A stretch of DNA of 64,000 bases from Prolixibacteraceae bacterium (GTDB lineage Bacteria; Bacteroidota; Bacteroidia; Bacteroidales; Prolixibacteraceae): assembly GCA_019163175.1 (NCBI GenBank), contig JAFLKN010000041.1, positions 1 to 64,000 of the forward strand, read 5' to 3'. Of the stretch, positions 8,616 through 17,242 are shown piece after piece. The notes beneath the pieces are model-generated. The model made no database searches and had not been told where the DNA came from. It saw only the letters and a program-made list of their open reading frames with translations. The number at the start of each line of letters is the position of its first letter. The first letter of the stretch is position 1. Made by a program: the position numbers and the translations under genes.

Positions 8616-10400
8616 CTAAATCAAATCGCTTAACGATTGTATATTCTTTTTGCCGGTTATGAAAATATCCCACCAAACAACAAGAGTCAGGAGATTTATA
8701 ATTTGATTCGCCTGAACCTGTTTGTACCAAAACCAATATCCGGGCGATTCAGCTATCTTTTCGTATTGCTGAAGGAAATGGTGAATCTTTTCCTTCCTGA
8801 ACATGACTTTTACAGCCTCCGATTTTTCGATCACTTCAAAGATTACTTTCCGCTGTTCGCCATTTCTCAGAAATATGGGTAGCGGAGCAAACCCTCCTTG
8901 TTTTTTGCGATCGGTAATCTCGGTTGGAAGTTTAGGTTTTAAATACCTTTTATGAAGGAATTTTGACTTCCCTTTTCCTTGTGACAATTCATCCAAAGTT
9001 CCGTTAAACTTATAGTCCACAGGAAGTTGCTTCAGGAACTGATACAATTCGGTACTCATGTAAGGAAACGAAATCGTATTCGAAAATAAATCAGCCATTT
9101 TCGAGGCTTTAAACAAAATAACCTCGTTAATAACTTGCTTAATATCAACAAAATAATTTCGACATCTGTAGAAATCATCAAAGTCAGAATAACTTTTTGG
9201 ACTGCTTTGCAAGTACTTGTATTCTGGAACTTTATAACCCATACTATTTAGCTTATTCAAACGGCTTTTAGTAAAACCGAAGGTGTCGCTTTGTTGTATA
9301 TGAAGAATTTTTCGATTGTGAAATTCGGACCTGAAAAAGATGTTGTCCTTTTCGAAAAGACTGTTATTTCCAGCTATGTCAAACCATTTCTGGAAAAGCT
9401 GAGTTCCGTTGTTCTTAAATTTCCAATGCAAGGCCAGTTCTTTTCCTGAAGTGCCAAAATGCTGATCATTCCCATCACCGCCAAGAATGACCTTGGGCAG
9501 TTCGTTGCTGTTCTTTACCAAACGCATGGCCGAATAATTTAGCATCAATCCACCTTCCTGAAAAGGATCTCCAAGAGCAGAAACAATTTGTGGCAAGTCC
9601 ATTATTTCAGAGCCATCAATTTCATATTCAAAGTGTTTGCTTTGATATTTCTCGGAGAGTATCTTGGCTAAAGGCAATTCGGTCCAGGGATTATCTTTAA
9701 AGCCAATGGAATAGGAAACAACGTCGCCACTATAGAGGTCGCGCAGAGCCGAAATATTTCCACCAGAGTCATAACCACCGCTCAGCAGTAAACCAACTTT
9801 ATCAGCATTTTTTATACGGTTAACTATTGCTTGTTTATGAAGTCTTTCATATTCCAGTGTGGCCTCATCGATGGTTAGTTTTAAAGTGCCAATCTGGCTG
9901 GTATAATCCATATAGTCAAAAAGGTCTGTTACAGACAATTTGTTATTTTCAAAGGTAAGCAGACTGCCACCCGGAAGTTTTTTCACTCCTTCGAGCGATG
10001 TTAAAGGCGATGGAATATAGCCGATGCTCAGAAAAGTGAAAAGAGATTCAAAGTCTGGTTTACATTGAAATCCAAGTAGCGAAATGAAATCGGTTAACTG
10101 TGATGTGAAAATATCGTTGGAGTAAAAAAATTGTTTCCCTGCACCATGCCGGTCCCTGAAAATAAAAACTTTCTGATTGTGAATGATAATCGCTAAAAAA
10201 TCGCCATCGATGCTTTTTAAAGTGTCATTTCCATTTTTGATAAAATCCGGCAAAATAGTTTCGGGTTTTTCATTAAATACAACTCCATTCAGAAACAAAT
10301 AAGAATGCTCGTTTTCGTATTTTGCAAATTGAGATAAACCTGTGAAATCTGCCGATAACAGTGACAGGAACCTTGATTGATACTGATTTGAACTTGCCAT
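8616..10400 (-). CDS. Asparagine synthetase-like protein without the glutaminase cysteine
   Basis: The 594-residue protein has the two-domain layout of glutamine-hydrolysing asparagine synthetases. Residues 1 to about 150 match the later part of the class II amidotransferase domain (DGDFLAIII at 65-73, FRDRHGAGKQFFY at 81-93). Residues 175-590 match the synthetase domain, with the PP-loop SGGYDS at 207-212 and a GGDGNDQHF loop. The N-terminus is MASSNQ, with no cysteine at position 2, which in AsnB is the glutaminase nucleophile. It therefore cannot use that catalytic mechanism and may depend on free ammonia or another amine. Such AsnB relatives occur in polysaccharide loci, where they may amidate a uronic acid. 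That role is inferred. It starts 2 bases after the upstream GT2 stop. Confidence 0.85.
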   Translation of the reverse strand: MASSNQYQSRFLSLLSADFTGLSQFAKYENEHSYLFLNGVVFNEKPETILPDFIKNGNDTLKSIDGDFLAIIIHNQKVFIFRDRHGAGKQFFYSNDIFTSQLTDFISLLGFQCKPDFESLFTFLSIGYIPSPLTSLEGVKKLPGGSLLTFENNKLSVTDLFDYMDYTSQIGTLKLTIDEATLEYERLHKQAIVNRIKNADKVGLLLSGGYDSGGNISALRDLYSGDVVSYSIGFKDNPWTELPLAKILSEKYQSKHFEYEIDGSEIMDLPQIVSALGDPFQEGGLMLNYSAMRLVKNSNELPKVILGGDGNDQHFGTSGKELALHWKFKNNGTQLFQKWFDIAGNNSLFEKDNIFFRSEFHNRKILHIQQSDTFGFTKSRLNKLNSMGYKVPEYKYLQSSPKSYSDFDDFYRCRNYFVDIKQVINEVILFKASKMADLFSNTISFPYMSTELYQFLKQLPVDYKFNGTLDELSQGKGKSKFLHKRYLKPKLPTEITDRKKQGGFAPLPIFLRNGEQRKVIFEVIEKSEAVKVMFRKEKIHHFLQQYEKIAESPGYWFWYKQVQANQIINLLTLVVWWDIFITGKKNIQSLSDLI

Positions 10401-10402
10401 GT

Positions 10403-11611
10403 TTATTTATTAATAGTGGTTGAGGTATGTTTCGTGTGAATAAACTTTTTATTAGCTCCTTTAATTTTAAGTAAAGAACCAAACATAAGAATCATGCCTT
10501 TTGGCAAACTGGCCAAGGCGCCTAACGTTTTTAAATTGTAAAATGAACGTGGAATAGAAAACAGAAATGAGAAAATACACAAAACGATAACAGACACCCA
10601 AGCGATGCTGTAAGTTAAGCTGTTGTTAGATATGAAATTAATGACCAGAAATATAGTTCCTAAAATAAGTATTGCTCCGAGCAACAAGATTCGCGGAGGT
10701 TGAATAAACTGAATGGCTTTATCGAAATAATCGACATTCCCCTTTGTAATCAGGTCTTTCAATGAATTTAAAAAGTCTTGTCTGAAATAATGCAACTGAG
10801 CCGATAACCAGCGTCGGCGCTGATTACTGAAAACTTCGGCTTTTTGAACCTTTTCATCATATACATAAGCGTCATCAAGGTATTCAATTAGGAGTCCTGC
10901 TTTTAACATTTTGAGTTCAATTTCTTTATCAAAACCTCCAACTGCCTTGACTGTAGCCATCAATTCTTTAAAGAAACTGTATCCGAAAGCCATTCCTGAA
11001 CCTATAATTGCAGAAGATAATCCAACTACACGATGTCCTTTTCTGAATATGTGGTTGTTAATTTCTTCACTTACCGAATCAAGTATAGCCAGTGATGTGT
11101 TCATGTTTTTAGCTGTACGGTGACCTTGCACAGCTATAATTCCCTTTTCAAAAGCTGCGTTAATCTTGGTCAGAAAATCATATGCCATAACATTGTCTGC
11201 ATCCAGAACAACTGCAATATCATAAGCATGTTTGAGTTGTTCCATTGCTTTATTCAGGGCTTTTGATTTGGTGCTTTTTTCGAACACAACTTCAATAACT
11301 TTGACTGGTAATTCTCCAAGCTTTAGTATAGTTTCAGGTAGAAATGAATCGGCAATGATAACGACATCAAACAATTCAGAAGGATAGCTTTGAGAAAGGG
11401 CTTCTTTGGCGACTTCGATAATAACTTCATCTTCCTTATAGCCGGGAATTAAAACTGCAATTCTTCTGAATTTAACTTTTTCGGAATAGGCAGCTTGTTT
11501 ATAAAACAGACCTGCAAACGAAAAAACAAAGATGTACAGGGTTGCTAACCCGAGTAAAATTAAAAACAGAAACTGAATAAAATTGATCAGCAAAATATAA
11601 TCGAAGTCCAT
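10403..11611 (-). CDS. Membrane GT2 glycosyltransferase with QxxRW motif (cellulose/hyaluronan synthase-like)
   Basis: The 402-residue protein has one N-terminal membrane helix (about 8-33), a cytoplasmic GT-A domain, and two or three C-terminal helices starting near residue 310. The catalytic domain shows IAVLIPGYKEDEV (51-63), DADN (137-140), a GGFDKEIE segment (225-232) and QRRRW (264-268), the QxxRW acceptor-site motif of processive GT2 enzymes such as BcsA, HasA and NodC. It lacks the PilZ domain and the larger membrane domain of BcsA. In a Wzx/Wzy locus such a protein may add a single residue to the lipid carrier and not polymerise. It is 17 bases after the rhamnosyltransferase-like gene. 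Confidence 0.85.
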   Translation of the reverse strand: MDFDYILLINFIQFLFLILLGLATLYIFVFSFAGLFYKQAAYSEKVKFRRIAVLIPGYKEDEVIIEVAKEALSQSYPSELFDVVIIADSFLPETILKLGELPVKVIEVVFEKSTKSKALNKAMEQLKHAYDIAVVLDADNVMAYDFLTKINAAFEKGIIAVQGHRTAKNMNTSLAILDSVSEEINNHIFRKGHRVVGLSSAIIGSGMAFGYSFFKELMATVKAVGGFDKEIELKMLKAGLLIEYLDDAYVYDEKVQKAEVFSNQRRRWLSAQLHYFRQDFLNSLKDLITKGNVDYFDKAIQFIQPPRILLLGAILILGTIFLVINFISNNSLTYSIAWVSVIVLCIFSFLFSIPRSFYNLKTLGALASLPKGMILMFGSLLKIKGANKKFIHTKHTSTTINK

Positions 11612-11628
11612 GAGTCAAAGATTAGTTG

Positions 11629-12567
11629 TTAGTTTAAAGTCGGATTTGAATGGATTTCTTTTGAAAACAGGTGCAAAAAATGCCATGTAACGGCTTTCGT
11701 ATACGCTTTGAAATGTTCTATTTTCCCGGTTAAAAGAAAAACGGTTACATTTTTTGGGATTGCTATAAATGTTTGGAATAATGAAGCGATAAAAAATTCA
11801 AATCCTTTTACATTGCGCCGAAGATAAAGTAATCTGGCCCTGTTCATATAGTAAGTTTTAAATGGCGACAACTTTCCTATTGACATAGATTCTTTATGCA
11901 GAACAGTAGAATTATGGATGTACCACAATTGATATCCAGCCCGTTTAATGCTTGAACACCAGTCAAGCTCTTCGTAATAAAGAAAATAACATTCGGGCAT
12001 TAAACCCACTTTTTTTATCACCGACATCGGAACCATCATTGCCGCTCCATGCACAAAATGAGTGAGCGTATCTGCATCAAACTGGCCTTTGTCAACAGCA
12101 CCATAACCAAATCCATAACTGCGCATGGTATAATTATTAATCGGGGCCTGTCCTGAGAATTGAATGGTATCAGGCTGGTTAAAGAACTTTATTTTAGGAC
12201 TTACAGCGCCAATTTCAGGATTTAATTCACATTTCTCGACCAGAGGTTCTAGGAAGCCCGGATCAACTTCAGTATCATTATTCAGAAACAATATATATTT
12301 TCCGGAAGCTTTTCGCACACAAAGATTATTTCCACCCGCAAACCCCAAATTATCAGGACTTTGAATGAAATTAATTTCTGGAAATGTTTCTTTTATAACG
12401 GATGGATTATCGCTTGGAGAGGCATTGTCAATGACAAATATTTCGATGTTCGGATAACTGATCATCCTAAGAGTTTCAAGTAACTTGCATGTTACAGCTG
12501 ATTGATTGTAATTGATGGTTACTATTGAAACCAGTGGAAATGAGTGATTATCAGCTTTCATAGTCAT
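11629..12567 (-). CDS. Glycosyltransferase family 2 (rhamnosyltransferase-like)
   Basis: The 312-residue enzyme carries SIVTINYNQS (14-23), the IDNASPSDN loop (46-54), NLGFAGGNN (73-81), the metal-binding LFLNNDTEVDP (93-103) and YYEELDWCSSIKRAGY in the acceptor half. These are the hallmarks of the WcaA/RfbN-like GT2 group often annotated as dTDP-rhamnosyltransferases. The C-terminal FFIASLFQTFIAIPKNVTVFLL stretch looks amphipathic or membrane-associated. Its ATG overlaps the TGA of the upstream polymerase gene (ATGA at 12564-12567), so the two are translationally coupled. The choice of rhamnose is a family-level guess. Confidence 0.84.
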   Translation of the reverse strand: MTMKADNHSFPLVSIVTINYNQSAVTCKLLETLRMISYPNIEIFVIDNASPSDNPSVIKETFPEINFIQSPDNLGFAGGNNLCVRKASGKYILFLNNDTEVDPGFLEPLVEKCELNPEIGAVSPKIKFFNQPDTIQFSGQAPINNYTMRSYGFGYGAVDKGQFDADTLTHFVHGAAMMVPMSVIKKVGLMPECYFLYYEELDWCSSIKRAGYQLWYIHNSTVLHKESMSIGKLSPFKTYYMNRARLLYLRRNVKGFEFFIASLFQTFIAIPKNVTVFLLTGKIEHFKAYTKAVTWHFLHLFSKEIHSNPTLN

Positions 12568-14039
12568 TGTATTTGGTTTATTTTAGCCGATTCAATTGCT
12601 TTAGTTGTTTCTTCATCGTGCTTAGGTGCCAGGAACATAAAAGCCATTCCTGAATAAAGTATCACACCTGTTGGCATTTGCCCAAGTACAGCGTTTCCGT
12701 ATGACGCGACCATAATGCCAAACATTCCTGAAGAGAGTGCTATTGTTGTGGTTTTAACACTCTCGTTTTTAAGCCGAAACATTACAATATATGAGGTCTT
12801 TCCCAGAATATAAAAGAGAATGGATAAATGCAGGATTAATCCTATAATTCCCAACTCCATCCAAATTAATACGTACCATGAATCAAAAGGAACAGATGCT
12901 AAAAAAGATCCCGGATTATATTTTTGCCCGGTTCCTCCTGTAGCACCCAAGCCTCCGCCAAAAGGACGGGTTGCCATATATACTTTTAACCTTCTTTGAT
13001 TTTCAAGCCTGGTTTGCAACGAAGGATCGTTAGGATCAAAGGCAGTTCTCATGCGGCGGATGGTATCATTCCCTTGTCCGATATAGGTGTATTTAAAAAA
13101 TACGAAAAAAGCAATTAAGACTGCGGCACCAATAAGCATTGCTTTCTTTTCTTTCCGAAGAATTATATAGAGTATAATGCCCATTACTGGAACAGCAATC
13201 GCCCCACGTGTACCAGAAATCATCATACCGTAAAGACCAAGTATGGAGACTGTAAAATAAAATAACCGACGCTTGAGCTGTTTTTCTCCCAACCCGAGAA
13301 TAGCAAAAACAACTCCGGCTTGTCCCTGCGCTGCGCCGAACTGCCCTGCATCAGAATAGAAAGAAAAAATACGTAGCTTTCCAAAAAGCATATGCTGAGC
13401 AGCCCCACCATTATCAAGCCAAAGCTGTTCAAAATAATCGACTCCAATAAATTTTTGCTGCAATCCTTTTAATGAACCGAGTAAAGAAAATATACCCCAA
13501 ATAAGGAAATACAACCGTAAATCTTTAGGCCTGTTGAAAATGATGAAGATTAATGGAATAGTGAGCAACATATAAAATGAAACTCCACGCATGGCAAAAA
13601 ACCAGGCAGCGCGACTTCCAGCTTCAGGATTAACCAATTGTAATATAGAATATCCGTACCATATTACGGCAACTAAAGTCAAATCATTTTTTGCATTACT
13701 CCACGGAATTGGTCGACTGAATGATTTGAAAAATAAGCCGAGATAAGTCAATACAAGAATAAAGTCGACTGTTAGACCCCATGGTATTGTGCCAATATAT
13801 CGGTATATACCAAGAGCAAAAAAATTAAGTGTGTAGAGTGTAATTATTCCAACCTGCGGCTTTAAGAAAATCATTGAAATGAAAAAGATCAGCACTGGAG
13901 TTAACATGATCGATAAGCCAGACATAATTCCCCATTTGGCAATCACAAATGCAACTAAAACAGTGCACAGCAAGAATAAGCCTATTATTTCAGGCTTTCT
14001 TAAATTATCTGCACCATTTTTTTGCTCGAAGACGTTCAT
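12564..14039 (-). CDS. O-antigen ligase/polymerase family membrane protein (Wzy-like)
   Basis: The 491-residue product has about 11-12 hydrophobic segments and a long periplasmic loop between roughly residues 300 and 375. In that loop the sequence around GNDTIRRMRTAFDPNDPSLQTRLENQRR is rich in charged residues, as in the Wzy_C/WaaL superfamily. SGTRGAIAVPVMGIILYI just before the loop is also typical. In a Wzx/Wzy pathway such a protein polymerises repeat units at the periplasmic face. It may instead ligate the chain to lipid A core or another acceptor, since the superfamily covers both. It lies 26 bases after the copolymerase gene, which favours polymerase. Confidence 0.8.
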   Translation of the reverse strand: MNVFEQKNGADNLRKPEIIGLFLLCTVLVAFVIAKWGIMSGLSIMLTPVLIFFISMIFLKPQVGIITLYTLNFFALGIYRYIGTIPWGLTVDFILVLTYLGLFFKSFSRPIPWSNAKNDLTLVAVIWYGYSILQLVNPEAGSRAAWFFAMRGVSFYMLLTIPLIFIIFNRPKDLRLYFLIWGIFSLLGSLKGLQQKFIGVDYFEQLWLDNGGAAQHMLFGKLRIFSFYSDAGQFGAAQGQAGVVFAILGLGEKQLKRRLFYFTVSILGLYGMMISGTRGAIAVPVMGIILYIILRKEKKAMLIGAAVLIAFFVFFKYTYIGQGNDTIRRMRTAFDPNDPSLQTRLENQRRLKVYMATRPFGGGLGATGGTGQKYNPGSFLASVPFDSWYVLIWMELGIIGLILHLSILFYILGKTSYIVMFRLKNESVKTTTIALSSGMFGIMVASYGNAVLGQMPTGVILYSGMAFMFLAPKHDEETTKAIESAKINQIQ

Positions 14040-14065
14040 TGTATTTGCAGTTTCAGAATTTAGGG

Positions 14066-16279
14066 TTAAGCAATTGATTTACTGCGTGATTGGTGTGTAA
14101 TTATGCTTTTTATTAATAGCCGGAATTTTGATCTTTTTCGAGGTAAATCGCCGAGAATTGTTTCCATTTCTTCAATCGCAACACCATTCAATAAAACTTT
14201 TGGTTTTATTGGTTTAGTTACCTCAAGTACTTCAGCGAGTATATTGGCATCAGCCTTAGACCAAGTTCTATTTGCCCGGCAAACCAAAAACGAATGGTCT
14301 GCGGTTTTAAAAAGATTTACCGGATAGGATGAATTAATAATCCCTGGGAATTCCACAAAAATAAAATCATAAATTTCCCATTTAGGACTAAAGTTTGGAG
14401 TTACCAATCCTTTAATATCTGAAATTTGATAAAAATTATTTGAGATGATAAATTGCGCATGGTCAAATGAAACATCGGTTAATTCGATCGATTGGTGAGG
14501 GTACAGAAATAAAACCTTATGCCCAATATTACTTAATTGTTCAGAAACACGCTTAAGAAGAAAACTTTTCCCTTCTTGTTCCCGGGTACTGAATGCGATT
14601 ATAATAGAAGGTTTTTCTCCTTTTTTTGTGGTTAACGAATGAAGCAACAATCTTCTGGCCAGAACTTCTGAGCTTTTTTTCTCTACATAGTCTAAGTCAA
14701 TCTTTTGTTTCTTTTTTATAACAGCGGGAAATATACTTTCAACCTCAAGTCCGGTTTCCTCTTCTGTTTTTGGAGCAATACGCATTGATGAGTCAAGAAA
14801 ATCGAAAACCAGGATAGAAAAAATAGTGATTAAAAAACCAACAAGAGCCGCTGCAAGAATCATGATTTTACTTTTATCAGCTTGCGGATTTGAAGGGTAA
14901 AATGGTGCATCTAAAATCGTTCCACCAGATGAAGCTTCGGCACTTTGCTGTTTAAGCTTAGCTAAACCTAAATTTTTAACCAAAGAAATATACTCATCCT
15001 CAAAAACGTTAATCTTTCGTTCTAAACGTCTCATTGTTGCACCCATTGGTGCATATTGAGAGTATATCTTAATAAAATCGGCGCGTAGTCTTTCTAAGGT
15101 CGATAACTGTGCCATTGTGCCCTCATAATCAATTACATTAGATAGCCAATCGTTGATAATACTATTGGTCGGAATCCCGGTAATGCTGTTGTTTAGACCA
15201 TATAAAGAGTCAACAACTAATTTCATTTGTAATTTCAGGTCTATCGATTTTTGAAATAAACTCTGATTTTGGGCTCTCTCTGATGCGCTTAACTCTTCTT
15301 CATTACTTAAAGAACCGACAGCTATTTCCTGATTTACTTTTGCCAGCTGATTCCTTAAGGTCAGTAGTTGAGTACTTGTTATTCTTCGTTTATCTTCAGG
15401 AGTCATTTTGCGTTCCAATAATTCAATAATTGCTTTTGAAGAAGCATTTTGCTTAAGAACTTCCTGAAAGCCAGCTTCGAATTGTTCCTTTCTTGCAGCG
15501 ATAAACTTACTTTGTTCGTTGTAGTTGATGATTTGGTTTACCTGATTAAACGAGAGCAATTCATTTTCAGAAATTCGCAATTTCTCCGCAGCTTTCGCTA
15601 CCTCACTTTCAAAATAAGCAACTGCATTATCCGATTGGCTTGCTTTCTGCGAGAGATAAGATTTTCTGTATACTTCAATTAAAAAGCTCAGTGTATTTTG
15701 ACAAATTCCGGGATCATTCGCTTCGTAGGTTAATTCTAAATTGTCGCTGCTTTGTAGGCGTCTGACTCTTAGTTTTCCAAGTATTGTGCTTGCACCATAA
15801 TATGGATGAGTTTTACCTACCAGATTTGTGATATAATTGTTTGCTGAACTCTTCTTGTATTGATTGAGTTTTATGTAAGTCTCATCGAAGTTTCCTGCTA
15901 TTTTTAGGTTCTTAATTTCATCAGGAATACTCTTTATCAATTCACTATAATTTTCAGGCAAGATAACTTGCGGATCGTTTTCTTCGAGTATCAAATGGCT
16001 TGTAAAAAGTCGCAGCCCAACTTCTTCAAGAGTTTCTCTCGATTTAATAATCCCCATTAAATTATCAAATGCTGTATTTATTGTATTGAAAGTCAGGCTT
16101 GTAAGGTCGATTGAGTTGCCTGAGGCAAGGCTCGTGTATACTATGGCCTGTGACGAATAGGTTCTTGGTACATCTTTGGTGAGGAAAAATACTGCGGTTC
16201 CCAATATAATCGGTACGGCAACAATTAGATACAGGTGTTTTAAAAAAAGTCGGATAAAGTATAGTAAGTTAAATCTCAT
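14066..16279 (-). CDS. Wzc-like polysaccharide copolymerase with degenerate kinase domain
   Basis: The 737-residue protein has the PCP-2a layout. A first membrane helix lies at about 16-33, a long periplasmic coiled-coil region at 200-445, a proline-containing second helix near 456-492 (PFYPSNPQADK just before it), and a cytoplasmic P-loop domain follows. The P-loop domain keeps a Walker A-like REQEGKS (566-572). At the Walker A' site it has VLFLYPHQ (589-596) with no aspartate, and the Walker B site reads FIFVEFP (639-645), with glutamate in place of the usual D. The C-terminus has no tyrosine cluster. It should still control chain length and export, but autophosphorylation of the Wzc kind is unlikely. 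It lies 117 bases after the TolC-like gene. Confidence 0.85.
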   Translation of the reverse strand: MRFNLLYFIRLFLKHLYLIVAVPIILGTAVFFLTKDVPRTYSSQAIVYTSLASGNSIDLTSLTFNTINTAFDNLMGIIKSRETLEEVGLRLFTSHLILEENDPQVILPENYSELIKSIPDEIKNLKIAGNFDETYIKLNQYKKSSANNYITNLVGKTHPYYGASTILGKLRVRRLQSSDNLELTYEANDPGICQNTLSFLIEVYRKSYLSQKASQSDNAVAYFESEVAKAAEKLRISENELLSFNQVNQIINYNEQSKFIAARKEQFEAGFQEVLKQNASSKAIIELLERKMTPEDKRRITSTQLLTLRNQLAKVNQEIAVGSLSNEEELSASERAQNQSLFQKSIDLKLQMKLVVDSLYGLNNSITGIPTNSIINDWLSNVIDYEGTMAQLSTLERLRADFIKIYSQYAPMGATMRRLERKINVFEDEYISLVKNLGLAKLKQQSAEASSGGTILDAPFYPSNPQADKSKIMILAAALVGFLITIFSILVFDFLDSSMRIAPKTEEETGLEVESIFPAVIKKKQKIDLDYVEKKSSEVLARRLLLHSLTTKKGEKPSIIIAFSTREQEGKSFLLKRVSEQLSNIGHKVLFLYPHQSIELTDVSFDHAQFIISNNFYQISDIKGLVTPNFSPKWEIYDFIFVEFPGIINSSYPVNLFKTADHSFLVCRANRTWSKADANILAEVLEVTKPIKPKVLLNGVAIEEMETILGDLPRKRSKFRLLIKSIITHQSRSKSIA

Positions 16280-16396
16280 CTTCGAATGTATTTAGTTTAT
16301 CTAAAATTTAGTCAATTGAAAACTTAAAATTTCTAACTGTGAAAAGCGATTTTATACTATATGTTTAGCTTTTTAAAGGTTGCCTTGAATAAAATA

Positions 16397-17158
16397 TTAG
16401 AGTTTTAACTGAAATCCAACTAATTCTTCCAATAGCCAGATTGCACTACTTAGGGCGCTTTTAGCATCTGTTAATTCGAGTTTTGCTTTTGAATTAGCCA
16501 TTTTTATAGTTGTAACTTCCTGAACAGAGATTCTACTGTTTAGAAAATCCTTTTCTGCATTTTGTAGGTTTATTTCGTGCGATTCAAAATCGTCAAGAAG
16601 TATCTTGTATTTTTGATAGGCATTTGTGAGGTTTAAATATTTGGTGTTAACTTCTTCGCGTATACTCTTGACAAGAATAAGACGTTGCATTTCAGTTTTT
16701 TGCAATTCAATTTCGGCTTTCCGCAAGTCTTGGTGATCAAACAAAGTAGTAATAGGAATTTTTAGAGAGAATCCGACTGAATAATGTGAATCGGCTTTGG
16801 AGTTTGTACTTAGTTGACCGAGTCCAAGGTTTTCACTTAGAATTAAATTATCGCCATAATTATAACTAGCATTTCCGGAAATAATATTTTTTGACCAATT
16901 TTTTCGTGCATTGTTGATCTCCATATCTTTAATGCGCAAATCAAGTGATTGCATCTTCAGCATTGGAGCGTGAAATAGTGCAGAATCAATCAATGATTCT
17001 AAGCTAGGTAATTTGGACAGAAAGCTATCAATTTCATTTTTTTGAGAATTATCGCTTTTATCAGGAATTACATTCGATTGGGCAAAAACTCCCACTGTAG
17101 TTCCTAATGTGCTCAGAATAAAATAAGTAAGGAACAATAGGGTATTGAAATTTTTCAT
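16397..17158 (-). CDS. Half-length TolC-family outer membrane protein
   Basis: The 253-residue product starts with a signal peptide (hydrophobic from about residue 6 to 24, cleavage likely after VFAQ). The mature part looks like one half of a TolC protomer: LESLIDSALFHAPMLKMQSL (helix start), a strand pair around GNASYNYGDNL and HYSVGFSLKIPI, then long helices to the end. Complete TolC proteins have two such halves and about 430-490 residues, so this one is about half the usual size. The open reading frame is intact with its own signal peptide, so it does not look like debris. It may form an oligomer of single-repeat subunits and serve as the outer membrane exit for the polysaccharide, since no Wza-like gene is present. 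That role is inferred. Confidence 0.75.
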   Translation of the reverse strand: MKNFNTLLFLTYFILSTLGTTVGVFAQSNVIPDKSDNSQKNEIDSFLSKLPSLESLIDSALFHAPMLKMQSLDLRIKDMEINNARKNWSKNIISGNASYNYGDNLILSENLGLGQLSTNSKADSHYSVGFSLKIPITTLFDHQDLRKAEIELQKTEMQRLILVKSIREEVNTKYLNLTNAYQKYKILLDDFESHEINLQNAEKDFLNSRISVQEVTTIKMANSKAKLELTDAKSALSSAIWLLEELVGFQLKL

Positions 17159-17242
17159 AATTATTTTGCCTAAACTGCTGAATTACTCTATTGAATTTTG
17201 TTTACCCATTGCAAATGCCACCGATTAATCTGAAGTTATTTG

